Assembly: GCF_003716325.1 (NCBI RefSeq)
Contig: NZ_RDSR01000009.1
Location: 1 to 64,000 of the forward strand
Direction of reading: 5' to 3'
From: Cryobacterium tepidiphilum
GTDB taxonomy: Bacteria > Actinomycetota > Actinomycetes > Actinomycetales > Microbacteriaceae
DNA length: 64,000 bases
Shown: positions 50,741 to 57,802 of the stretch, piece by piece
Numbering within the stretch: position 1 is the stretch's first letter
Layout: every line of letters starts with the position of its first letter
Made by a program: the position numbers and the translations under genes
Notes under the pieces: model-generated
Databases searched by the model: none
The model's input: the letters and a program-made list of their open reading frames with translations, nothing else
Told to the model about the DNA's origin: nothing

Positions 50741-51748
50741 GTGATGTCGGGGACACAAAAAGGGGCGGCGGGCGAACGCGAGAACATTGCATTCGAACCC
50801 GGGCCACTCGAGCGCTCGGCTCGCTTCTACGTGGCTGGCCACCGCGGTCTGGTCGGTTCAGCGATTTGGCGCCGGCTCGAAGCTGAAGGCTTCACCGACT
50901 TGATTGGGCGTACGTCGTCCGAGCTCGACCTCAAGAATCGAGAAGCGGTTTTCGCGTTCTTCGCTGAGGCGAAGCCTCGCTACGTTGTATTGGCTGCGGC
51001 GAAAGTCGGGGGAATCCTGGCGAACAGCCAATACCCGGTTGACTTCCTCAGTGACAACCTGCGCATCCAGGTGAACGTGTTGGACGCGGCGCTTCAGCAT
51101 GGGGTCGAGCGGCTTTTGTTCTTGGGATCTTCGTGCATCTATCCCAAGCTGGCACCGCAGCCCATCCACGAGGACGCTCTTCTCACCGGTCACCTTGAGC
51201 CAACCAATGACGCATACGCGATCGCGAAGATCGCGGGAATACTCCAGATCCAGGCCGTCCGGCGCCAGTACGGTCTTCCCTGGATCTCAGCCATGCCCAC
51301 GAATCTCTACGGACCTGGTGACAACTTCTCACCCACGGGTTCTCACGTGCTGCCGGCCTTGATTCGTAGATATGACGAAGCGGTGAAGACTGGAGCGGAA
51401 AGCGTCACGAACTGGGGCACCGGCAGTCCTCGTCGTGAGTTTCTCCATGTCGACGACATGGCGGCGGCCTGCCTTCATCTCCTGGAGCACTACGACGGGC
51501 CGGAGCAGGTGAACGTTGGTACCGGTCGGGACGTGACGATCCGGGAGATCGCAGAGACCATTGCCCGCGTGGCCGGGTTCAACGGCGAAACGAAGTGGGA
51601 CACAAGCAAGCCTGACGGCACTCCTCAGAAGCTTCTTGACGTATCTAAGCTCGCGGCTGCCGGCTGGACGGCCGGGATCGACCTTGAGGAAGGCCTCCGC
51701 TCCACCGTCAAGTGGTACCGGGAGAACCTCGAATCGATCCGCGCCTAA
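50741..51748 (+). CDS. fcl: GDP-L-fucose synthase
   Basis: A protein of 335 residues (334 from the ATG at 50744). It epimerises and reduces GDP-4-keto-6-deoxymannose to GDP-L-fucose with NADPH. It has GHRGLVGSAIWRRL, LGSSCIYPK, and the catalytic Tyr-x3-Lys in YAIAKIAGI; NLYGPGDNF is conserved. A non-conserved extension of about 27 residues precedes the Rossmann strand. With gmd it supplies fucose for the polysaccharide. Confidence 0.94.
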   Translation: MMSGTQKGAAGERENIAFEPGPLERSARFYVAGHRGLVGSAIWRRLEAEGFTDLIGRTSSELDLKNREAVFAFFAEAKPRYVVLAAAKVGGILANSQYPVDFLSDNLRIQVNVLDAALQHGVERLLFLGSSCIYPKLAPQPIHEDALLTGHLEPTNDAYAIAKIAGILQIQAVRRQYGLPWISAMPTNLYGPGDNFSPTGSHVLPALIRRYDEAVKTGAESVTNWGTGSPRREFLHVDDMAAACLHLLEHYDGPEQVNVGTGRDVTIREIAETIARVAGFNGETKWDTSKPDGTPQKLLDVSKLAAAGWTAGIDLEEGLRSTVKWYRENLESIRA

Positions 51749-51756
51749 TCACGGCT

Positions 51757-51885
51757 TCAGGCCCGCGTAATGGCGGGGTCGTAGTCGTCCTGAAGGCGAG
51801 AGTCGATGTCCTCGTACATCACGTCGAGAGGGTGGGTGAGGTGGCGCGCAAGCCAAGGTCGAATACCGCTAAGGAAGCGGGGCAT
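51757..51885 (-). CDS. Possible 42-residue hypothetical protein
   Basis: A short frame beginning MPRFLSGIRPWLARHLTHPL and ending at TGA (51757). AAGGA lies about nine bases before the ATG, and the codon use is like that of neighbouring genes. It could be a small protein or the start of a gene that has been truncated. There is no recognised family. Confidence 0.35.
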   Translation of the reverse strand: MPRFLSGIRPWLARHLTHPLDVMYEDIDSRLQDDYDPAITRA

Positions 51886-51926
51886 GTGCGGACATCCTTT
51901 TCGCTAGCGTTACCATTCGGGTTGGT

Positions 51927-51944
51927 GTGAGTGGGATCACTCAC
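51927..51944. promoter_or_regulatory. GTGAGTG-N4-CACTCAC palindrome
   Basis: A perfect inverted repeat (51927-51933 with 51938-51944) about 40 bp upstream of the small leftward frame and 150 bp before ugd. It may be an operator or a small hairpin. Confidence 0.4.
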
Positions 51945-52095
51945 GCTGAGCTCGAGTTGAACAATCCTCGGGTGTTGTGCTCAAGCTACCCGACGTCCTC
52001 GGCGAAAGCGAGACCCACGTCCTTTTAGAGCGTTGGTCGAGCCGGAAGTGTGGCCCTTATAGCTCGGATAGGCTCTTGGGAATGGGGAATTTCGC

Positions 52096-53409
52096 ATGAA
52101 GATGTCGGTTATCGGCTGCGGGTATTTGGGGGCGGTCCACGCCTCGGCGATGGCCGAACTCGGCCACGACGTAATCGGCATCGATGTCGACTCGAACAAG
52201 GTAACTCAGCTCTCGGAAGGGCGGCCTCCGTTTTTCGAACCTGGTCTGCCTGAGATCTTGGACTCGGCCATGGCGACCGGGCGACTGCGTTTCAGCACCG
52301 ACATCGCAGACGTTTCAGGTGCCCAAGTCCACTTCATCGCTGTGGGCACGCCTCAGAAGCAGGGCAGCCACTCCGCCGACCTCTCATATGTGGACGCCGC
52401 GATCGGCTCGCTTCTCCCGCATCTATCGCCCGGCGATCTTGTCGTGGGAAAGAGCACGGTCCCCGTGGGAACGGCCGCACGGCTTGCTGAGGTGATCGAG
52501 GCTTCGGGCACAGGCGCGTCACTGGCTTGGAACCCTGAGTTCCTTCGCGAAGGCTTCGCCGTGAAAGACACCATTGCACCGGATCGTCTCGTGTATGGGG
52601 TGCCGGCGGGTGATGCGGGGGAGCGCGCCGTCGCTCTGCTCAACGAGGTGTACGCCTCGGCCATCGCTGCCAGCACCCCGCTCGTGGTTACCGATTACGC
52701 CACAGCGGAGTTGGTGAAGGTGTCGGCCAACGCCTTCCTCGCGACCAAGATCAGCTTCATCAACGCCATGGCGGAGATAGCGGAAGTGACCGGCGCCGAC
52801 GTGACTCAGCTCGCCGACGCCATCGGATATGACTCGCGCATCGGCCGCCGCTTCCTCGGCGCAGGCGTCGGGTTCGGCGGCGGCTGCCTGCCCAAGGACA
52901 TTCGCGCCTTCACCGCACGCGCCGAGGAGCTCGGACGTGGCGAGTCGGTGGCGTTCCTCAAGGAGGTCGACGCCATTAACCTGCGGCGTCGCCAGCGCGT
53001 CGTCGATCTCACCGTCGCGGCGCTCGGCGGGCAGGTTTACAACAAGAAGGTCGCTGTGCTCGGGCTCAGCTTCAAGCCGCATTCGGACGACGTGCGGGAC
53101 TCGCCGGCCCTGGATGTCGCGGTGCAACTCCGCGGCCTTGGCGCCAATGTGGTGGCGACCGACCCGGAGGCGATTGAGAACGCACGGGCGCGGCATCCGC
53201 AGCTCAGTTATTCACCAGACCTCGAGGAGACGCTGCGCGACGCTGACGCTGTGGTGCACGTCACCGAGTGGCCGCAATACCGCTCGCTCGATCCGGTGTG
53301 GGCTGGCCAGCTGGTGAGCAACCGCACCGTCATCGACGCGCGCAACTCCTACGACTCGGCTGCGTGGCGTGCAGCGGGCTGGACCTACCAGGGTCTTGGT
53401 CGGCCGTAG
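52096..53409 (+). CDS. ugd: UDP-glucose 6-dehydrogenase
   Basis: A 437-residue enzyme oxidising UDP-glucose to UDP-glucuronate with two NAD. The N-terminal Rossmann loop is GCGYLGAVHASAM, and VGTPQKQGSHSADLSYV, NPEFLREGFAVKD and the catalytic Cys in GGGCLPKDIRAF (near 264) are all present. The C-terminal UDP-binding domain has GLSFKPHSDDVRDSPA. It supplies the acidic sugar for the exopolysaccharide. The motif CGGATGC/GCATCCG, absent by eye from the core of the cluster, reappears in this gene. Confidence 0.95.
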   Translation: MKMSVIGCGYLGAVHASAMAELGHDVIGIDVDSNKVTQLSEGRPPFFEPGLPEILDSAMATGRLRFSTDIADVSGAQVHFIAVGTPQKQGSHSADLSYVDAAIGSLLPHLSPGDLVVGKSTVPVGTAARLAEVIEASGTGASLAWNPEFLREGFAVKDTIAPDRLVYGVPAGDAGERAVALLNEVYASAIAASTPLVVTDYATAELVKVSANAFLATKISFINAMAEIAEVTGADVTQLADAIGYDSRIGRRFLGAGVGFGGGCLPKDIRAFTARAEELGRGESVAFLKEVDAINLRRRQRVVDLTVAALGGQVYNKKVAVLGLSFKPHSDDVRDSPALDVAVQLRGLGANVVATDPEAIENARARHPQLSYSPDLEETLRDADAVVHVTEWPQYRSLDPVWAGQLVSNRTVIDARNSYDSAAWRAAGWTYQGLGRP

Positions 53410-53426
53410 GGGCGCAGGGTGGCGAC

Positions 53427-53582
53427 TTAGCTGAACGGCAGTGAATGGCTCATCGCCATCGAAGCCAGGCAGGCAGCCAGCAGCGTGACGACGGCCACGG
53501 CTCCGATCCGAATGACCAGCCAACGCCGCGTGTACTGGAACCGCCGGAACCATCGTCTGAAGCGCCGACGCGAGTGTCTCAT
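53427..53582 (-). CDS. Small basic single-pass membrane protein
   Basis: A 51-residue frame. The first 20 residues are dominated by arginine (MRHSRRRFRRWFRRFQ), then comes one hydrophobic helix (about 22-43, VIRIGAVAVVTLLAACLASM), and it ends LPFS. AGGGGG lies four bases upstream of the ATG. Twin palindromes immediately upstream of it and of the divergent LCP gene suggest shared control. The function is unknown. It could be an accessory subunit of the polysaccharide machinery. Confidence 0.55.
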   Translation of the reverse strand: MRHSRRRFRRWFRRFQYTRRWLVIRIGAVAVVTLLAACLASMAMSHSLPFS

Positions 53583-53594
53583 CTTGCCCCCTTG

Positions 53595-53639
53595 TGTCCG
53601 CACTTATGAGGACATCCCCTGTCCGCACTTTAGGGGACA
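53595..53639. promoter_or_regulatory. Twin TGTCC-N10-GGACA palindromes, sites 2 and 3
   Basis: Two near-identical 22-bp units, 25 bp apart (TGTCC at 53595-53599 and 53620-53624; GGACA at 53610-53614 and 53635-53639). They start about 13 bp from the small membrane-protein start and about 105 bp before the LCP gene. They share spacer and arms with site 1 at 38705. Confidence 0.55.
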
Positions 53640-53744
53640 TCGCGGCGGATGTCGAGGGGGAGTGGCTGAATCAGTCGCCACCGCGTCGGGTCTGGATTGC
53701 GGATTGTGGGAAACTGGTGCTTTGAATTCCGACAGAAAGCGCGC

Positions 53745-54755
53745 ATGACCGACTCACCACGCAAGCGGCATTGGCTGCGCAACGTCCTCATCGCGCTCGG
53801 TGCCGTCGCACTCCTGATCGCAATTCCCGTCGGCGTTTACGCCTTCAGCCTCTCGCGCACCTTCGACAGTAAGAAGGAAACGATCGAGGACGTGTTCCCC
53901 GACGAGACATCGCGGCCCACTGTGCCGCAGGGGGAGGCCGGCAAGGCCGAGAACATCCTGCTGCTGGGCTCCGACACCCGCGGCGAACTCGGTGACGACC
54001 TCGACGACATCCGTGGCCAGCGGTCGGACACGATGATGGTCGCCCACATCCCTGCCGACCACAAGCACGTCTACATCATGTCGATCATGCGTGACAGCTG
54101 GGTCGACATCCCGGGCCACGGCCAGGCGAAGGTGAACGCCGCGCTCTCCTATGGCGGCATCCCCTTGGTGGTTCAGACGGTGGAGGGCCTGATCTCGGCG
54201 CGCATCGACCACGTGGCCATCGTCGACTTCAGCGGATTCGAGGGGGTCACCAACGCGCTCGGCGGCGTCGAGGTCAACAACGACATCGGCTTCAACTCCT
54301 CACACCTCAAGGGGCACTACTTCCCGCAGGGTGTGCAGACCATGAACGGCACGGAGGCGCTCGCCTTCGTGCGCGAACGCTACGCCTTCGCCGACGGCGA
54401 CTTTCAGCGGGCCCGCAACCAGCAGGCCTACCTGAAGGCCGTGATCGACAAGGTGCTGAGCGCCGGCACGCTGCTCGACCCGGTGAAGACGAACAACTTG
54501 GTCTCGGCGATCGCGCCGTACCTCAAGGTGGACAAGGGCTTCGACTCGGCCTACGTTGCGTCGCTCATCCTCAAGATGTCGTCGGTGCGGTCGGGGGACA
54601 TCACGTTCTTCACCGCGCCCACTGCCGGCACCGGAACCTCCGACGGCGGGCAGTCCATCGTGAACCTCGACGCCGAGAAGATGAAGCTGCTGCAGGAGGC
54701 GTTCCGCACCGACCGGCTGGACACCTACCAGCCGGAATTGCAGACCATGCAGTAG
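53745..54755 (+). CDS. LytR-CpsA-Psr (LCP) family glycopolymer transferase
   Basis: A 336-residue membrane-anchored enzyme that transfers lipid-linked polymers to the cell wall. One N-terminal helix (about 13-34) is followed by the exported LCP domain. Conserved phosphate-contacting residues are present: LLGSDTRGE, RSDTMMV, SIMRDSWVDIPG, and the late VRERYAFADGDFQRARNQQ with its arginines. The ATG at 53745 is preferred over the upstream ATG at 53697. It lies beside the exopolysaccharide genes, so it may attach that polymer or a teichoic-type polymer. Confidence 0.92.
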   Translation: MTDSPRKRHWLRNVLIALGAVALLIAIPVGVYAFSLSRTFDSKKETIEDVFPDETSRPTVPQGEAGKAENILLLGSDTRGELGDDLDDIRGQRSDTMMVAHIPADHKHVYIMSIMRDSWVDIPGHGQAKVNAALSYGGIPLVVQTVEGLISARIDHVAIVDFSGFEGVTNALGGVEVNNDIGFNSSHLKGHYFPQGVQTMNGTEALAFVRERYAFADGDFQRARNQQAYLKAVIDKVLSAGTLLDPVKTNNLVSAIAPYLKVDKGFDSAYVASLILKMSSVRSGDITFFTAPTAGTGTSDGGQSIVNLDAEKMKLLQEAFRTDRLDTYQPELQTMQ

Positions 54756-55148
54756 CGAGTCCGGCGTGTTGTCGCTCCGACGCGAATCTCTACCCCCTGT
54801 TCGGGGTCATTGTGTCGGCATTAATGCGGACGTACCGTGAGTGTGTGACCTGCTCCTAACCCGAATAGGGGCGATCATTCATAACCCGAAGATCCCCTGG
54901 GTCTCCCACGATGTGGGGAGATCCAGGGGATCTTTTCGTCTCTTGCGGTTTAAACACAGAGCATCCCCCCGCGCACAGCTAACCCGAATAGCGCGGCGGG
55001 GGGACGACCAAGTCTAGCGCGACAGAAAGCGGCTGGGTGACGGTTCCCTGTGAGTTTCTATTCCCGCGCCTCCGTCCCGGAAGCGCGGGCCGTTCCGGGG
55101 AGCGGGTTAGTCTGGAAGGGTCCCAGCACCTGATCGCACGAGGCAGAA
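54756..55148. other. Spacer between LCP gene and its degenerate paralogue
   Basis: About 390 bp. It contains a strong hairpin terminator (54889-54934), three TAACCCGAA sequences (54857, 54882 and 54980), two of them extended to TAACCCGAATAG, and a GC-rich stem around 54965-55005. No gene is seen. Confidence 0.55.
54889..54934 (+). terminator. Intrinsic terminator after the LCP gene
   Basis: A long stem beginning AAGATCCCCTGG (54889-54900) and closed near 54910, with the complementary arm to 54934 ending in GATCTTTT. It is followed by a T-rich stretch, a good rho-independent signal about 135 bp after the stop. Confidence 0.75.
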
Positions 55149-56006
55149 ATGCAACCATTCGCGCAACTGTCGCCGAAACGCATGGCGTGGCGCGTAGCAT
55201 CCGTTGCGGTGGGAACCTTCGTGGTGATTGTTGCCATGCTCGCCGGCATGAGGGCCTGGAGCCTGAGCCAGGGGTTCGCGTTCCAGGCCATCCCGGGAGC
55301 CCTGCCGAGCGCGACGCCGGGCCCGCCGGGCGGCCCGGGTCCGCAGAACATCCTGCTGCTGGGCGTTGACGCCGGCCCCGCGGATGCGACGGCGACGCCT
55401 GATCCTGCGGCGCACCTCGACGGCCTCAGCAGCGTGCTGCTCGTGCACCTTCCCGCCGAGCGGGACGGCGTGGAAGTGTCGTCGATCCCGGCCAGTGTGC
55501 CCCTGCGCGACGACACGACGATCGGGGAGGCGCTGCGCTCCGGCGGCGTGACGAACGCGGTTGAGGAGGCCGAGGGACTGCTTGACACGCACATCGACCA
55601 CGTCGCCGTGATCGACGACAACGCGTACGCGGCAGTGGCCGAGGCCTTTGAGGGGGTGACTGTGACAGCGGATTCGCCCTTCCGCACCCGGGACGGCGGC
55701 CAGGTCGCTGCCGGCACGCAGCGGCTCGACGCGGCGGGCGTGCTCGCCTACCTGCGGCCCGACCCTGCCCAGCCCGGGGCCGAGGAGCTCGCGATGCGCA
55801 ATCAGCAGGAGCTGATCGAGTCGATGCTCGGGGAGGCCGTGAGCGGTGACACGCTGACGAACCTGCGGCTTCTCGCTGACCTGTCCGCCGAGGTGAACCC
55901 GTACATCGCCGTGGACGAAACGCTCACGCCGGAGTATCTGGCGGGGCTCGGGCTGAAGCTCGACGACATCCGTTCTGACGTCGTGTTCGACACGTTCAGG
56001 GGCTAA
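55149..56006 (+). CDS. LCP-like protein with degenerate active site
   Basis: A protein of 285 residues with one N-terminal helix (about 14-36) and the LCP scaffold (QNILLLGVDAG; a late MRNQQELIESML). The residues that bind the polyprenyl pyrophosphate head group are replaced: RSDT becomes LSSV, SIMRDSWV becomes SIPASVPL, and the RERYAF-QRAR stretch becomes RPDPAQPGAEE. It is therefore unlikely to be a classical transferase. It may be a structural or regulatory partner of the LCP enzyme at 53745. The stop overlaps the convergent VanZ gene by four bases. Confidence 0.72.
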   Translation: MQPFAQLSPKRMAWRVASVAVGTFVVIVAMLAGMRAWSLSQGFAFQAIPGALPSATPGPPGGPGPQNILLLGVDAGPADATATPDPAAHLDGLSSVLLVHLPAERDGVEVSSIPASVPLRDDTTIGEALRSGGVTNAVEEAEGLLDTHIDHVAVIDDNAYAAVAEAFEGVTVTADSPFRTRDGGQVAAGTQRLDAAGVLAYLRPDPAQPGAEELAMRNQQELIESMLGEAVSGDTLTNLRLLADLSAEVNPYIAVDETLTPEYLAGLGLKLDDIRSDVVFDTFRG

Positions 56007-56458
56007 GCCGCGGCGGTCTCCACCGCCATGGCGCGCTCGCCCCACAGCGTGAGCACCAGCAGGGCCAGCACGGTGCCGAGGATGGCGCCGGTGGTGTTGG
56101 CGACGACATCGGCGATCGACGGGAAGCGCTCGGCGAGGAAGATCAGCTGGCCGAACTCGATGGTGGCGCTGGCGGCGAATCCCGCGGCGAACCCGAGCCA
56201 CCAGCGCTCTATACCGAAGTAGGCGACGACCAGCAGCCCGACGGGAACGAACAGGGCGATGTTCGCCGTGAATTCGACCACCGAGTAGTTGATGGCGTGC
56301 GGCATGCCGTATTTGTGCAAAACCCAGAGGATGTGCTGGATGCTGGCATGCGCATCCTGGTCGACCGGGGTGGGCCAGAATGCGGTGAGCGCCATGAACA
56401 CGGCGTAGACGGCGGCTGCCCAGGGCGCGGCGCGCCTCAGTAGTTCGGCCAGCGTCAC
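56003..56458 (-). CDS. VanZ family membrane protein
   Basis: A 151-residue protein with four predicted helices and the VanZ pattern HILWVLHKYG, then INYSVVEFTANIALFVPVG and the later FGQLIFLAERFPSIADVVANTTGAILG. The family is linked to teicoplanin resistance but its biochemical role is unknown. It converges on the degenerate LCP gene. Confidence 0.85.
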   Translation of the reverse strand: MTLAELLRRAAPWAAAVYAVFMALTAFWPTPVDQDAHASIQHILWVLHKYGMPHAINYSVVEFTANIALFVPVGLLVVAYFGIERWWLGFAAGFAASATIEFGQLIFLAERFPSIADVVANTTGAILGTVLALLVLTLWGERAMAVETAAA

Positions 56459-56530
56459 GTCGTCTCCTCACCGGATGCGGCGGGCTCGGGTCGGGTGCAC
56501 CGGTGTCGCATCGCCGTGGATGTGCCAATA

Positions 56531-57448
56531 CTAACCACGCGTGCGCGCCGTGTCGTGCGTTCGCCGCCACGGGAAGGGAACGGTGAGGAGCACCAGCCCG
56601 ACGCCGATCAGGGCGAGCCCGGCCCAGCCGGCCGCGTTCATCCGCTCGCCGACGACGACGATGGCGAGCACGGCGGCGACCGCGGGCTCGGTGAGGGTAA
56701 GGGTTGTCGCGGTGCTGGGCCGCACGCGCTCCAAGCCGATGCCGAAGAGGAGGTAGCCGAGGAACATCGGCACGAGCGCCATGTAGGCGGCGACGGCCAG
56801 CGACTGGGGCGACGACACGAGTGTTGCGCCGGTCGCGATGAGCACGGGGACCAGGAGCGCGCCGCCGAGCCCGAAGACGGCGCCCATCGAGGCGGCGCGG
56901 CCGACCGCCCGCTGCATCATGCGGTGCACCGCCCAGGAGTAGACGGCGTAGGTGACGCCGGCGAGCAGGCCGAGCGCCACGCTCGCAACGGTCGCTCCCG
57001 CCGACGCGGTCGCTCCGCCGAGTCGGGACACGCACAGGAGCGCGCTCCCACCCACGGCGAGAACGGCGGCGACGGCCCACCGCCGAGTCAGGGGAGTGCC
57101 GTCGATCGTGCGCTCCAAGATGGCCGAGGCCAGCGGCGCGGACGCCAGCGAGACGACCGTGCCCACCGCCACACCGCCGAGCCGCATCGAGCTGTAGAAC
57201 GCAAGCGGGTAGACGGCGACGGAGATGGCGCCGAGCGCGACGAGGGCGCGGTTTCTCTGCAACAGTCCCCGCGAACGCCGTATCGACGGGATGGCGATGG
57301 CGGATTGCAGGATCCCGCCGATCCCCATCGCCGCAGCGCCGATCGCGAGCGGACTCGCGTGCGGCGCGAAGGTCGCGGCCGTGCCGGTCGTGCCCCACAG
57401 CACCGACGCGACGAGGATCGCCGCGATGCCGCCTCCGGCGCGGCTCAC
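56531..57448 (-). CDS. EamA/DMT superfamily transporter
   Basis: A 305-residue permease with ten predicted helices in two EamA repeats (VLWGTTGTAATF near 20 and the second repeat from about 150). It probably exports an amino acid or other metabolite. The substrate is unknown. It is separated by about 70 bp from the terminator that follows tRNA-Pro. Confidence 0.85.
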   Translation of the reverse strand: MSRAGGGIAAILVASVLWGTTGTAATFAPHASPLAIGAAAMGIGGILQSAIAIPSIRRSRGLLQRNRALVALGAISVAVYPLAFYSSMRLGGVAVGTVVSLASAPLASAILERTIDGTPLTRRWAVAAVLAVGGSALLCVSRLGGATASAGATVASVALGLLAGVTYAVYSWAVHRMMQRAVGRAASMGAVFGLGGALLVPVLIATGATLVSSPQSLAVAAYMALVPMFLGYLLFGIGLERVRPSTATTLTLTEPAVAAVLAIVVVGERMNAAGWAGLALIGVGLVLLTVPFPWRRTHDTARTRG

Positions 57449-57518
57449 CGGGCGGCGCCCGTGTCAGCGAGGACCATCGACTTCACCGTCTCTCGTGCTG
57501 TTGCCCAGCGGATACCCA

Positions 57519-57551
57519 AAACGCTCCCGCCTGCAAGAGGCGGGAGCGTTT
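57519..57551 (-). terminator. Intrinsic terminator of tRNA-Pro
   Basis: A perfect 13-bp stem (57519-57531 with 57539-57551) and seven-base loop, followed on the minus strand by TTTT. It lies five bases beyond the CCA end of the tRNA. Confidence 0.8.
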
Positions 57552-57555
57552 CGAT

Positions 57556-57632
57556 TGGTCGGGGTAACAGGATTTGAACCTGCGACCTCGTCGTCCCGAA
57601 CGACGCGCGCTACCAAGCTGCGCCATACCCCG
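57556..57632 (-). tRNA. tRNA-Pro (anticodon CGG)
   Basis: A complete cloverleaf on the minus strand. The acceptor stem CGGGGTA pairs with TACCCCG, the anticodon stem CGTCG/CGACG encloses the loop TTCGGGA with anticodon CGG, and the T loop is TTCAAAT. The discriminator A is followed by an encoded CCA. It reads CCG proline codons, which are common in this genome. Confidence 0.95.
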
Positions 57633-57716
57633 ATGGCCCGTGGGCCTCAATAAGTATAGACGCTCCCGGCGGCCAGTGCTGACAGCATCCGTTGGCCCTA
57701 AGCCTCGACCGGCAGT

Positions 57717-57780
57717 TGCGCGGGTTGAACGCCGCTACGCTCGTTGAATTCAGCCCGCGAAGCGGCGTTCAACCCGCGCA
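57717..57780. repeat. Perfect 20-bp inverted repeat upstream of tRNA-Pro
   Basis: The arms at 57717-57736 and 57761-57780 are exact complements (TGCGCGGGTTGAACGCCGCT on the left). The 24-base loop contains TTGAATTCA. A second, 14-bp palindrome CCGCGAATTCGCGG follows at 57781-57794. The hairpin lies 22 bp after the metallophosphoesterase stop on the minus strand, so it may terminate that operon. Confidence 0.65.
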
Positions 57781-57802
57781 CCGCGAATTCGCGGACGACG
57801 GG

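Larger units (their letters stand above)
51749..52095. other. Spacer with possible small ORF and palindrome
   Basis: About 350 bp between fcl and the UDP-glucose dehydrogenase gene. It holds a 42-codon leftward frame (51757-51885) and a perfect 7-bp palindrome with a four-base loop (51927-51944). No convincing promoter consensus is seen. Confidence 0.5.
53410..53744. other. Spacer between ugd and the LCP gene
   Basis: About 335 bp holding a 51-residue leftward membrane-protein gene (53427-53582) and two tandem TGTCC-N10-GGACA sites (53595-53639). The rest, up to the LCP start, probably contains the LCP promoter. Confidence 0.6.

Noticed and set aside
57559..57632. Phage or island integration into tRNA-Pro
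   Set aside because: The tRNA is complete with CCA and a terminator. No integrase gene or direct repeat of the tRNA 3' end was seen nearby.
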